From assembly GCA_036245805.1 (NCBI GenBank), contig BTRK01000006.1, forward strand, positions 37,886,901-37,950,900: DNA of 64,000 nt, written 5' to 3'. Positions 41,200-53,456 of the stretch are shown in pieces. The notes beneath the pieces are model-generated. The model was given only the letters and a program-made list of their open reading frames with translations, was not told the DNA's origin and did no database searches. Position numbers and translations under genes: made by a program. Position 1 is the first letter of the stretch. Each line of letters opens with the position of its first letter. This DNA is from Pristionchus mayeri. Lineage: Eukaryota > Nematoda > Chromadorea > Rhabditida > Neodiplogasteridae.

Positions 41200-42990
41200 A
41201 ACTCAGCATTTATGCCAATTTGAGCATCGCCCCGTGACCCGTTGAGCCAATTCCTTGAAAGCATTGTCCCCCGAATGCTTAGTCCAGGGTGCCTACTTAC
41301 TGCCCACGGTGCTTTGCTCGTAATTAGAAGCCATTATTACGCATTTTTCTGTTGCCAAAGTGGAGAAGTTCTCAAAATCTCAAAATTGCCCCCTGGTCCC
41401 GCAGGCCGTTCTTTCGAGCTGAACTCACTTAAACGGTGGTTTTGAAGTCCCCCGAGCATTCAGAAGGCAGCTGCGAAGGAACGGAGTCGATATCTCAACT
41501 TTCATCTCCAACTCTCCTGAGGCTCGATGCGGCCAGAGTCGATTCAGGTCTGGGAGGGTGTGAAAACCATGGTCGCGGACCAGCGTATAACTTGTTTCAT
41601 AGTATCTATAGGGTGACGGAAGCGCCCCCGTGTGCGTTTTATTGCGCATTTCTATTCGGAACATGGTGTAATTTTGATGGAAAAGTCGACATTGACTCAG
41701 CCGATTTTAGGCAATTTCGTGGTGCGCCAGTTGACCGGAGGGAAGCGGTACCTACCCAAAGCTTTATAACTCAACAATATGGGGTGGTAGCTGTGTACTA
41801 ACGCTGGTTTGGATGTCATGCCCCCCTTAATCGTTCCGAAAATTTGGCTCAAACAGGGCTTCTCAGTGGCGAATTCGTTGGGATGCTATGTGCCAGAGGG
41901 CCCTTCGCTTGGTGGTCTAGTGCCTGGAATGCTTAGTGCATGGTGTCTGCTTAATGTCCATGCTGTTTTGGCAGCATTTAGACACGGAAATTCCTCATTT
42001 TGTAGGGGTCAAATTGGGTATTTTTGCGAAAATCTCATATTTTTACAAAGTTCCCACGGGCCGTTCTTTAGAGCTGAACTCACTTAAACGGTGGTTTCGA
42101 AGTCCACCGAGCATTCAGAAGGCAGCTGAGAAGGAACGGAGTCGATATCTCAACTTTTATCTCCAACTCTCCTGAGGCTCGAAGCGGCCAGAGTCGATTC
42201 AGGCCTGGGAGGGTGTGAAAACCATGGTCGCGGATCAGCGTATAACTTGATTCATAGTATCTATAGGGTGACGGAAGCGCCACCGTGTGCGTTTTATTTT
42301 TTGCAGCCGTGTGCGTTTTATTGCGCATTTCTATTCGGAACATGGTGTAATTGTGATGGAAAAGTCGACATTGACTCAGCCGATTTTAGGCAACTGCGTG
42401 GTGCGCCAGTTGACCGGAGGGAAGCGGTACCTACCCAAGACTTTACAAATCAACAATATGGGGTGGTAGCTGCGTGCTAATGCTGTTTTGGTTGTCATGC
42501 CCCTCCTAATCTTTAAGAAAAATGAGCTAAAAAAGGGGTTCTCAGTGACCTGGCTGGGGACACCTACATGCGGTACGCACATGTCGGAATCCGTCGGCCT
42601 ACCCTAGCCTGAAAACAACTATTGGGTGCATGTAATTACTGCAAGTGATTTTGAACGCATCTAGTTACTCAGAACTTGCTCATTTCAAGCTTGCATCGTG
42701 AAATCTGAGAGACTTTGACGAGATTTTCATGGGATCCATTGGGTCAGAGGGGCCGTCGGTTGGGGGTTCAATGCCTCGAAGTGCAGGGTGCCTACTTACT
42801 GCCCACGCTATTTTGACCCTATTTATATACCGTTATTTCACATATTTTGGAGACTAATTTGGACCGGAAGTGCGTATGGGTGAAGCTAACCATCGATTTC
42901 ATCCGCACTGAGAGTTCGATAAAAGTTGCTTTTCAGTGCAGATAGCGACGGAAATGGAATATCGCACTTCGTCATTATTTATGAAGTGAA
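41200..42990. repeat. Tandem repeat of about 0.62-0.67 kb, three copies
   Basis: Copies near 41200-41815, 41820-42490 and a diverged partial copy 42500-42990. Shared blocks include AGCGTATAACTTG, ACGGAAGCGCC, GTGTGCGTTTTATTGCGCAT and TTGACCGGAGGGAAGCGGTA. The second copy has a local duplication of the GTGTGCGTTTTATT block. The same minus-strand open frame appears in copies 1 and 2, but it has no domain and differs by an indel. The element type is unknown. Confidence 0.8.
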
Positions 42991-43249
42991 TAACCTGATG
43001 CGAAGAAGATCTGCGCGATCATTATTTGTCAAGACCGTGCATTATTGACCCCATCGTTTACTTGCTTCTTGGTTGTAGGACACTATTATAGTTGTATGTT
43101 TGTTCCCTAACATCATTATTGTAAGCCCTGTAAAAACGCTATCGCTTACTTTCAAATTATGTCCTTATTAGCCCCAATCGATTGCTTCGTATTGTCCATA
43201 AAAATGCTTTCAGTTCTTACAGTTGTAACATTTTAGACACTTTCAACTG

Positions 43250-43480
43250 TTCCAATCCCTTGTAAAGATATAGACACTGACTTCTTACAGTGTAAGATCT
43301 CAAAGTCTGTAACAAAATTGGGTACTTTGAATACAATACAAATGTGCCACTGTATGGTACTCAAATTGCCCAATTTTGTTACAAACTTTGAGTTATTACA
43401 CTATAAGAACTCAAAGGATTTTGCAAGTACTCAAAGAGTTTGGGTCCTTACAAAAACCGTGTAACGTGTTAAAGTATATT
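43250..43480. repeat. Inverted repeat / hairpin
   Basis: GTAACAAAATTGGG(T/C)A and neighbouring CTCAAAGT blocks at about 43280-43330 are inverted at about 43360-43410 as GCCCAATTTTGTTAC. The arms of about 45 bp flank roughly 40 bp. Probably a MITE remnant. Confidence 0.65.
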
Positions 43481-43922
43481 TTTAGCTCAAAGCCTTGGCG
43501 ATTTCCGAACGTTGGACCAGCCCCCCATTATATCTAAGATATTTCTCAATCCCCGGTGTCGGAGATAGAGTCCACTCGCATCTTTATGGGAATATCCTCG
43601 ACTCCGGGAAGAAACTGGAAAGAAAAGTGGCAAAAAAGAAGTTCCATGGAATAATATCTTGTTAGTTCCATTAGCACCTATCGGCACTCTTGATTAGTCT
43701 AAGCCCATTACTCTTATCTGCTCATGTTCGATCCCCTGGCGTATTCTTCAATCATTTCATTTCCTTGTCGTACTACTCGAATTCCTTTGATGGCGCCTTT
43801 TGAATAGACTTAATTATAATTGATTTATTTACAGTATGCACATGAACATTCAATACCCGATTCAAATTCACATCACCGGAAAATATGACAACAGAGATAG
43901 ATTCCTAAATATTAAATGGAAG

Positions 43923-46900
43923 CTATACAGGAAAACCCGAATCCATGGAGGAAATGGGTGAAGTTCCTTTGATCGAATCGGATTCGTTCTCCATCGAAGC
44001 CCCTCCAATTGTTACAGTTGCAGTAAGTGAAGATCCGGAGATGGAGAATATTCCGGATGACGTCATCGATTTGGTCGAACATTTCGACTGCGGTTTGAAT
44101 ACTCCCGAGGGGGCGGGGCTTCTCGATGAGATGCTTCGGGATGAGGAGGAGCAGCAGAGGGAACATATGACGAATGAGAGAAGAGCAAGGAGAAGAATCT
44201 GGAAGGGAACTGATTATGAGTGTGATAGAGGAGGAATTCGAGATGTATCAGGTTGTCCAGAAAGTAACGCTCGATTTAAAAATTTTCGATTCTAAAATGC
44301 CCTGCCTTTTGTAGCCGCCTGATTATCATATTGCTAAATAAGTGTGTTGAATGTATGGATACTCTTTCCATCGCACATTGGTTCAAGCCAGTCTAATTGG
44401 TATTGAGGCCACAGAATGAAGTTAAAGAAGGAGTGTCAGCAAAGTAAAATTTAAACGGTTGGGACTCTTGCACAGAAAAATCGTCCCTATCAAGCGGAAA
44501 CTGTAGACTTTCCAGACTGAACTTTACGCAGCAATCCTTGCTAACCACAGTGTTTGCGACTCCCTGCGCAACTCACTTTCTATTTTCGCTTTTTTTTTGT
44601 TAAATTCATTCTTCCCGTGATATTTTGTTTCTCTTTTGTGCGTTTTTTGTCACAACTGATTAATAAATTACCCTAAACGCTGCAGTTGACAGTGCTAATT
44701 TCTTCAAATCTGACAATACGTGATTTGTGCACTTAGGATAGTTCACTTTGCTTCCTCTTAGTTTTATTTTGCCTTACTCGTTTAAGGGTTACTAAATACT
44801 ATGCCATTTAATGATAGCTTATTTAAACGCTGAAGAAAAATTGACCAGTTCACGATTATGTCGATTTTTTTTGTAGGCTAAATGCTGGTTGTTGAAATCC
44901 GTTGTTTCATTATTTCGCTTTTTAGTCGTTAAAAGGGCGTTCAGAGGATGGTTTCTTGTTGCTTCGTTGTTGCTTGTATGTTGTTGTGTTCAATATCCCC
45001 TTATTACATTCTTTTTTCATCAGATTGAGCACTCAACATGGGACGCGTCCGTACCAAAACCGTGTAGAAGGCCTCCAAGGTCATCATCGAGAAGTATTAG
45101 GCTGGAACAAAAGTTTTGCACGATTTAGGTCATGAAGTTTGAAATTGCTTGAAAGGCTTCACTTTAATCGGGTCGATCTAACCGGATAGTATATATTTAG
45201 GGACTATTTGTAAAATATATCCGCTACTTCGAATCGAATCCTGCTCTGAGGGTTTGCGAAAAAAATCAGGTTTCGCTAAATGTGAAATTTTTGAGTGACA
45301 TGGACATCTGTTTACCACGCTCCTATTCGGGCAGAAAAAATCATTGTATAATCTCACATGGTGGAGTGAAAAGCCCGTTGGCAGTTCTCTCTAAAGCTAT
45401 GTAGGATCTAGTAGTTACTTTAATTTAGCAAGGTTTACAGACCATTAAATTCAAACATTCGAGAAATAACGTTACTAAATGGATCGCTGTTATTGCCTCG
45501 ACAATTAATTATGCTGGCTTGATCTTAAGTGCTTTTACATAAACTACCTTGGGGCTTTATAACATAAATAAATGCTGGAGCATACCCTTTTCCACTCCTA
45601 GAAAATTAATATTTTCTAAAATTTCGAATCATGGTCAACACAGCCAAAATCTTGAAAGTCGGTGTACATTGTTCGAGTCGATCTACTCAAAAGGAAGCTA
45701 TCCCCTGAGTCGGCCAAGCCAATAAGTGATAGAGTAAGAGTTGCTTGTTTAGTTAACCACATAAAATCTAAGCTTCCCTTTATGCTGGAAACATGCCATT
45801 CATGGAAACATCAATTTCGACACTCTAATATCAGTATCTGAGTATGCAAAATTGCATTTTCAAATAGAAGCATTGTATGTCCACACGAAAATAATTGTGA
45901 GCTTAACATGGAAGGTACTTAAAGTTTAAATGTACTTGAGATCGATAGACTTACGGCTACGGGTATGCAGTGAAGGCAACTAATTGAGACCAAGCCCCTT
46001 TCGACGCGAGTTCAAAACTGACCAAGTTTCTGGAATGCCATTTGTGGTGATCCCCATTTTCATACTATGTTATGATGCCTGTTCATCACACTTTCCAAAT
46101 ATACCTTGATATTTGCATTATCATCGATATCCATAGAGAGCTGACCCCAAAATTATGTAGTTCAGTTCTCAAATGTAGAAACTTTGACTTTCAAATGTCG
46201 CCATAAAATCAAATGGTATGGGTAATACTAATGTGTGATAGAAAGAGTATCCAAGCCCTCAACGAATACGTGAAACAATATTAAATAATTTTGAAAATAA
46301 AGGACAGAATATGCTGGAAATGAAAATTTGAAAATCGTGCAAAACTTTTGTTCCAACCTGATACTACACCAAGATGACCCATGACTTCCACACCAACAAG
46401 CGTATCTGCGACCAGATCGGTATGTTCCCTTCTTAATATCATCAGTATGCCCATTTCTTGTTATATTTCACGAGCAAAATAGCCAAGAAAATAATTTATT
46501 TACGATTAAATCATCACAATGTTCACGTAAAAAATTAAATATGACGTGACAGTATCAATCTACTACAAAATTAATTGATTCTGTGTATTCCACTTTCTAC
46601 TCATCCGGTTCCTGTTCCAGGGCCGCGTCAAGAAGCGACTCTAGTTGTTGCTGCGGGGTGAGGTCGGGGAGGAGGAGGCTCTTGAGGCTGCCCGCATTTG
46701 CGCCAACAAGTATGTTTCTATTTTCAAGAGTATTAGTTGTTTAGGTTCCTCATTCCACAGGCCATTTACGCAGTATTAAAACGGTTACTAAATGTTCGAA
46801 AATGTGAAGCCTTTATTAATTCCTTCGTATTTATCTTTTCTTCTAGCTCTTCGTTTATAATTAGGAGATAAATAGCTACCATGTTGGAAAGCTTGGAAAG

Positions 46901-49900
46901 GTTTTACCGGACTGGGGATACCCCTGATGCATTCATCAGTACCCCAATCTGTGCCGAATCAGTGCCGATTAGGCTAAAACTATGGTTGATGAACCAAGTG
47001 AGTAGTGAAGTTGGAAATGAGAGGGGGACGGGATCAGATAATAAAGGAGTACCAAATATTCAATAGGGAACATCTCCATTACAGACACTCCCAGTACGAT
47101 AACGCCGGGCCACACCATCCGCACGGACTCAACGAGAAGGACAACGACTACTCCATTTTTTTCGGGTAGAAACTGAGTCAGTCAATATATTGATAGATTC
47201 TCCCTTTTAATTTGTTATTGGATCTTGTTACTCCCAGTTTCTCGTTATTCCCCACTCCCCTTGTTGTAATTTTTTTATTTGCTTCTCTCATGCAAATTTG
47301 AATATGTATACGGTAGAAGTTCTTGTTCGTGAATTGTTATTTTAATTTTGAAGCAAAATCGATAAATCGGAAATAACATCAATCCTCGATAGAACACGAG
47401 AGACGAATTGAATTACAGTAATCTTCCTAGTAGGGAGCGAGTAGGAACCCCCTCGTCCCTCCCCTTTTCCGAGTAGGGGGGCGAGTATCGCCCTAGTAGG
47501 GTGCGAGTATCGCGGCTCGTTCCGAGTAGAAATCGAGTATATTCCTAGTAAAAAAATGCGTGCCTAATACTCGGAATTTTACTCGAAAACTGCTGGGGCG
47601 CGATTACCAGAGAATGAGCTGATCACAATGCATCGAAAGTATGCAAATAGTATCGACCGATTGGATGAAGAGCCTCCTCATGATCTCTCATGACGTCATG
47701 AGAGGTCAACCTCACTTTGCTCTTTGTATTCCATTATGTTCTTCTATTTTCGTTCAAATGTTCAACTGCGCGATAAATCCATTGGAATCTTTTCATAATC
47801 AATTGTAAAGCATAATCACATGTATATCATGTATTTTAATGACAATCAAAACATCCTGCAAAATGATGGTCACCGGCAGGATTTGAACCAGCCTTTCCCT
47901 CCCTCATTTGCTATACAAAGTGGACCGAGAAGGGAAGAGGGGGGAAAGGCGAGGGAGGTGAGAAAGTGGTCAGCCAGAGGGCGCGCTATTCAAAATGAGT
48001 GTTTTTCATTAGCATACTGTACTTTCCCTGCCCTGCAAGTAAATTTCGCGCGGGCGTATCTCCCTTCAAAATGGACCTCAGACTTTCATCTTTTGGGATT
48101 CTCTCATCGTTCATGAGACCAATACGCGTATTGTCCCATATGCAATTCTCAACTTTGCTGACACTCCTTCTTTAAAGCACGTGAAAAGTCGGAGACTCTT
48201 ATACGGAATAACGTGTGTAGCAAAGAGAACTTACGATTTTGTCAATATTTTCTTACAGTAACCCGCGCATTTTAAAAGGGTGCTCAAAATCGATGCTTTG
48301 CATTGTGTAATTCAATTTTTAAATATATTTCTGTGTTTGCAATATTAAAATACCTAAACAGAAGAACAGAAACGAAAATATGCGAAGGAAACACTGCAAA
48401 ATATAAGAAGCGCTTGAATTAGAGAGGGGAGGCGAGAGCGACAGACGACAGAGTACTCGCTCCTCGCGCGTGCCCTCTTCCCATCTCGCTGCGTCTCTGA
48501 CCTGTTTTGAAACACACTTCCTGTGTTTAATTTGTTTGAACCGTTCAACTTGATTACCCTGTGCCCTGTAGAAACGTTTATCGCGCTTATCTCGGCTTAA
48601 AATTGGTTTTATGATTTAATATTTTGGATTTGTGTTATGGTTCAATGTTCCAATCGAATGACCTTGGCAGTTTATGCCAGCTGAGTTTGCTGAAACTCCC
48701 GCTTTAAAGGTACATCAACGAAGGGATGAACTGAGTACGTTTTGGCCCAGCATTCCATGGATAGCTTTGATAAGGCAAATATTATGCCACAGTTGAAATG
48801 TTCGACATGCGGGTATTACAATGCAACGTGGGAATTTAGTCCGCTGCAAAAGGATTGCTAGAAAATAAACTCATTCGTGAACTTGACCCTAGCTGGACAT
48901 CAACAGAAATACTTGTTTTTGCCCCGTCTCCGTAACAACTGATGTATTGATCTCAAATGTAGTAAAACGAAAAGTACTTCTTACGTTTAACTTAAAATTT
49001 TGTTTATATGAACATACAATACTTCTACCAAAACATGCAACATTCATCAACCTGACAACGAAATTTGAACATCGAAATTCGAATATTTCAAAACTTCCTG
49101 TTTTCAGAATTGATGAAAAGTCCTAACTTTTTTTCGTTAATTGGTAAAGCAACTCTTTATCTATCCGTAGTCGGCAGGACTAAGTCAGGGGATGCCTCCC
49201 GTTTGCGGAAATTTCTTCATTCACCGAACACCAAAAGTCGAAATTTTGGCTATGTTGGCATTTATTCAACAATATTGAAAATCTAAGTTTCCTAAACGTA
49301 GAAAAGGCGTGAGTTCAAATGTTTCTCTGTGATATGTAGCACCATATTATATCATGGAAGCGCACTTATCTAGAAACCAGTCTGAATGAACCTCGAAGAA
49401 GAAAACGTTATCGCTTGAAACGTCTTTCCTCGGCAAGAGTTGAATCCAACGGTTTTTTACTCGTCGTATGTTGAAGAAGGAACGACCTCAGACCTATTTT
49501 TGGAGAGAACTACCAACGGGCTTCTTACCCCGCTATATGAGATTTAACGGCTATTTTCCCCCTCAAAATATGATAGGCTGAAATTTTTCAAGACAAGTGT
49601 GAAAATATCACTTTTGATAAATCTTGGATTTTACGGATATCCAAAAGGCATGATGCCATTTGAACATACGCATATATCGCACAAGTAAACCCCTACTACA
49701 TGCTACCGAGGTATCATGAAATCATTAGCGAAAAGGATTTTACGCGAGCTCAAACATCATGTTTCAAATGGAGCGAAACTTTCTGGACAGCCTAATAAAA
49801 TAAATAGGAGATGAACTGACCAGAATGATGAGAGCCATGGCGAGAATGAGGTTCTCTTGATAGTTATCCTTCACTTCCTCCTTCTTCTCTTCGTTCTTTC

Positions 49901-50644
49901 TCTCTTCTTTCTCTTCTTCGGGACACCACGGACATCTCTCATTGTATCTCCTCACTTCAATCGTCGCTGTGAAACAACGACCAGAGACTTGAATTGATTT
50001 TAGATCTCCCTCCGAAATTGAAAGACGATGGAATCGAGACTGAAAAGGGAAAAATAAGACGGAACCATATGGAGAAAATATTGGTGTAGAGTAGAGAAGG
50101 AAATGAATTCGTACCGAGATATCAGTGGGCAGGAAGGGTCGATTGGTGGGGGTTGAATCGCAGACTCGAGGGAAAGAATAGACTGGATCGACACCCATCA
50201 CTGAAGCTGAGATGGAGATCTCTTCTGATGATCCACTAGACCACGAAGAGACGAAGCGAGAAGAATCCTGATGAAGAATGAAGTAGACCGGAGTTGATTG
50301 GACAGTGTATCACGATAAGGAAATGCTTACCTGTGCCATATTCTCTGAAACAGGAATGGACTGGACGAGGCGGAGATTCGCAAATTTAAACTCGTGGGCG
50401 ATCTAAAATGGCATTATATTTTATAGAGTATTGTTAGACTAGGTGCATCAGAGAGAAAGAAAAGAATTAAAAAAAGAACCTCGAATGTGGGTCTGGAGCA
50501 CTCCCGTGTAGTGAGACACTCTTCTTTCCATTCGATGTGCATGACTTCAGAATTTATCCAGAAGCCTTGAGAGAATACGACGAAGGGGAGAAGAAACAAC
50601 AAGATGAGAAAGGACATTGGCAGGAATGAATGATGGGGGTTCAT
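43923..50644 (-). CDS. Type I membrane protein, unrecognised, with a transposon-filled intron
   Basis: Five exons in phase: 50644-50480, 50402-50331, 50267-50115, 50039-49821, 44198-43923. The start may instead be Met at 50617, giving 285 residues and a clean signal peptide (MSFLILLFLLPFVVFSQ). The extracellular part has cysteines in EECLTTREC, RVCDST, GRCF and ERCPWCPEE. A highly charged Glu/Lys stretch leads to a transmembrane segment split by the last intron: AMALIIL on one side, ILLLALLSFVICSLCC on the other. The cytoplasmic tail of about 75 residues is Ser-rich. The perfect continuity of the transmembrane helix across 5.6 kb of inserted DNA is strong evidence for the join. The plus-strand open frame over 43945-44295 is its shadow. 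No family recognised. Confidence 0.75.
45038..46419 (+). pseudogene. rps-17: Ribosomal protein eS17 gene fragment, split by a mariner
   Basis: An acceptor (TTCATCAG) and short leader precede ATG at 45038. The reading MGRVRTKTV, stop, KASKVIIEK continues after the mariner as YYTKMTHDFHTNKRICDQ up to a GT donor at 46420. This is the first third of eS17. The in-frame TAG at 45065-45067 replaces a lysine codon, and a mariner sits inside a Tyr codon at 45096. The leader acceptor and the intron donor show it was copied from genomic DNA, not from a processed mRNA. Later eS17 exons are absent. Confidence 0.85.
45097..46361. mobile_element. Decayed mariner-type element inside the eS17 fragment
   Basis: Ends TTAGGCTGGAACAAAAGTTT (left) and, inverted, TCAGGTTGGAACAAAAGTTT (right), with TA at 45095-45096 and 46362-46363. 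1,265 bp, AT-rich, no intact transposase. Removing it and one TA restores the eS17 reading. Confidence 0.85.
46622..46710 (+). pseudogene. Ribosomal protein uL16 (RPL10)-like exon fragment
   Basis: After a good acceptor (TGTTCCAG) one frame ends EEALEAARICANKY, matching the conserved EALEAARICANKY block of uL16. The beginning of the exon does not match and has an in-frame TAG, so it is chimeric or decayed. Another exon-like piece at about 47077-47165, after TTACAG, encodes GPHHPHGLNEKDNDYS, which I do not recognise. Confidence 0.45.
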
Positions 50645-50677
50645 CAGAGATGGAGTTAGTAGGAGGGATCGCCCCAA

Positions 50678-51033
50678 TCACAGTCCTGCCATCTCTCCCA
50701 TCCCCTCTGGACCCTCCCTTGTAGACTCCTTTTTCGTTTCCGTCAGAGGTACTCGCTCCCAGTCCCTATTGATGAGAACGGGTGTCAGAAGGGGGAGAAG
50801 AGAGTGAGAGAAACGCGAGAGGTGAGAACGGAAGTGAGAGGAGTGAATGGATTGATGTGGAGAGAGATAACTCATCACCCAAGAGAGAAGATCACGTATT
50901 GACATGGATAAAAGGACGAGTAAAAATGTCTAATTTTGAATAAGCTAAAATATTTTATCAATAGACTATAATTTAGTGGAATGTGTCATGATTTGTCTTG
51001 TTTTATACTCGTTAATTAGATCCTTCCTTCGGA
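50678..51033. other. Intergenic, between two minus-strand genes
   Basis: About 350 bases between the end of PRPSAP and the start of the type I membrane protein gene. It should contain the PRPSAP 3' UTR and the promoter of the downstream gene; no distinct signal seen. Confidence 0.4.
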
Positions 51034-53371
51034 TCAATGCTCCTGCATCTCTCGGAAGAGTATGCCCATGCTCTCGTTGTGGTAGATACGACGAATCGCC
51101 TCAATTCCATATTTTAGATTTGCTGTCGATGTCATACTCGCAAAGTGAATTGGCATGTGCGTGGGAGGATTTCTAGCCTCACCTCACACAGCAGGGAAGA
51201 TATGTCCACTGTGCGGATCTTGTGGCTTCTCATCTTCTGCAGGTCGTGAGGCACAGTGTTCGTCACGATGACCTTTAAAAATCACCTATTTGAAGTATGT
51301 TTGAACTCAATTAATACAATGGATATCTATTCAACAAAGATGCACCTATCATGCTTTTATTTCAGAACACTCGACATAACTCTTGAAATAAGAATCTCAT
51401 TTATACCTGTGTTATGAATGAGTCCTCGATGATGGCAGGGGCATCTCCACTCAGCAGTCCGTGAGTCCCGACGACGTACACCTTGTAAGCCCCACGTGTC
51501 TTCAGAAGCTCCGCCGCCTCGACAAAGGAGTGCGCCTCGTCGATGATGTTGTCCTAGAGGGGAAATTTCAGATTCAAATTATCCTTTTTGGGAAATTTAT
51601 AGTGATCTCCAGATAAACATCATCTGCATGGACAACAAGCGAAATAGGTGCGCATGGCACGTCACCAATTCCAACTGAGAGCAAGTCCCTAAATGAGGAG
51701 CTGTTGGTGCAAATAAGTAAGCCTCACCACAACGATGGCGATCTTTCCCGAGACGTCTCCGACGAGCGAAAGAGGAGGACTCATCGCAGATTTGGAGTCA
51801 TCTGTCGTTGCTGCAATTCACTTCATCTTGATCGAATCACTGAGATGTGGATTCAAATGCATCAAGTGTTTCAACGTTATATAACAAGTAACGACTAACC
51901 ATTATCGGGTAAACTCGGTTCTGCGGCAGCTTGCCGATCGCACTCGTACGTCCCGTGAATAACGGCCACACCTTCATGTAATGCTCATTGTTAGTTACCT
52001 TACTGGTCACCATTAACCTTTTCGTCTATTGGAAGGCAATAAATTATCAACTAACCGCATTTCAATTTCTCGGAATACGACGCGGCCTTGGGAAGAACTT
52101 CCGGATTCTTCGCGACGATCACTGCATTTTTGAAGTCGGAGACCTAAAAAAAAGCTCTTATTTTTCGATATTTGTCTTTTCATTCTACGCTATCTACTGG
52201 TGTTGTAAATTTATGTAGAAGTTCAGGTTAATCCCTACATTTTCCCTGATGAATGGTATGATGAGGTGAATTGCGCGAAGATTGTCAACGGGAATGGAGA
52301 AGAAGCCTTGCAGCTCCTTCTTGTACAGATCCATGGAGACTACTCTGCAGGCACCTGAAAAAATTGCATACAAAATGTCAAGATAACTATGTCAAGATAA
52401 CTGCTGATCGAGGGGGTTTCAAAATGAAATTTTGATCGGATGTTTCGGTTTTAGACTCTCATAATCACGAAAAATCAAAACTCTTTGACAATAATGTTGT
52501 TTTACCTGTCTTATCAATCAGATCGGCAATCAGCTTGATTGCAATGGACGATCTCCTGACTACTCTGCACTGCTTCGAGTAGGGCAGATACGGTATGACT
52601 ACCGTAATCGACTTGGCGGTAGATGTGCGACAGGCATAGATCAGAATGAGCATCTCCATGATGTCATTGTTGACATTCCTGCAATTACTGAGGGCATTGC
52701 TTTTTCGTTGCATAAAGCGATTTCGCAAAGGTCTTTTAGAGTTTATGCGATCACTTAAGTACAGCTTCCGTCTGCTAATCGAATTGTCTCGCTACTTACT
52801 TCGTGAACGTTCAATTCGGTTCAAGGACTAATTCTCAGATCACGATGGTATTTCCTCACTTGGTTCCTGTTTGGAGGATGAACACGTGCTTCGACCTCAC
52901 GCTCTCCTTGATGTTCACTGTTGTCTCTGAGAGGGCGGAGATTTCACAGTGAGAAGATTTCACAGTTATCGTCTCTTCAGTCTACACACTATTTGAACTG
53001 ATTGAGTGGTGAAAGAGTGTTTGGAATTTAGAGATGGTATCGTCTTTCGAACTCTGAGAGGGCGGGAAGGGTTCGAAGGGGAGAAAGCGTGACCTCTCTC
53101 TCACCTGAGCATGTGTTGTTGTACACGACGGCGTCACCCTGCGGAATGCCCAGTCTTCTGAAGAGAGTGTTAGATGACAACTCGGTACGGGAACTCGTCC
53201 TAACTGTCTCGGTGATTCTTATTTTTTGGTGATGATTATGTGAATATTTTCGGTAACAGAACTATAACGAACAGATGGACAATTGATGACAATGACTCAC
53301 TCGGCGACGAGTCGGGACAACTCTGGGTGCGAATTTCCCGAGAGCAGAACCATTCCCGAGCATCGGTCCAT
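51034..53371 (-). CDS. PRPSAP: Phosphoribosyl pyrophosphate synthetase-associated protein
   Basis: Eleven exons in phase: 53371-53301, 53157-53105, 52926-52860, 52678-52506, 52354-52239, 52143-52056, 51971-51900, 51810-51728, 51553-51407, 51272-51183, 51099-51034. They give 341 residues. Family blocks in order: [71 protein letters not shown], a spacer with [35 protein letters not shown] and [11 protein letters not shown]. PRPSAPs are catalytically silent relatives that bind and restrain PRPP synthetase in the cytosol, at the entry to nucleotide synthesis. As in other PRPSAPs, YSKQC replaces the catalytic YARQD, and the acidic ribose-phosphate loop is changed (VVDNIIDE). The first exon is short and an alternative Met lies at 53353. 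Confidence 0.9.
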
Positions 53372-53456
53372 CGCAGAAAGTGAATGAGAGGAGGAGAAGA
53401 GGAACTGAGAAGTGAACGAGAGGAGGAAAAACGAAGAGGTTACATTGGCGTGTTGA

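Larger units (their letters stand above)
44422..48175. mobile_element. Nested element with perfect 24-bp inverted ends, carrying gene fragments
   Basis: TTAAAGAAGGAGTGTCAGCA (plus four more matching bases) at 44422-44445 is repeated inverted at 48152-48175. If the outer TTAA is read as target duplication, the insertion looks piggyBac-like; that is only an inference. Inside are pieces of ribosomal-protein genes with introns, another mariner, and a patch rich in GCGAGTA/CGAGTAG blocks (47420-47560). No transposase seen. Confidence 0.55.
44248..49795. mobile_element. Mariner-type insertion enlarged to 5.5 kb by nested elements
   Basis: The outer ends are TCAGGTTGTCCAGAAAGTAA (left) and, inverted, TTAGGCTGTCCAGAAAGTTT (right), alike at about 25 of the first 30 bases. 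TA lies on each side (44246-44247, 49796-49797). It lies in the last intron of the type I membrane protein gene. No mariner transposase remains recognisable. The size comes from at least two further insertions within it. Confidence 0.7.

Noticed and set aside
43945..44295. Plus-strand acidic open frame MEEMGEV...
   Set aside because: It is the complement of the Ser-rich last exon of the minus-strand membrane protein, whose splice join and transmembrane continuity are much stronger.
47866..47900. B-box-like GGTTCAAATCC on the minus strand as a SINE
   Set aside because: No A box at proper spacing and no tail seen.
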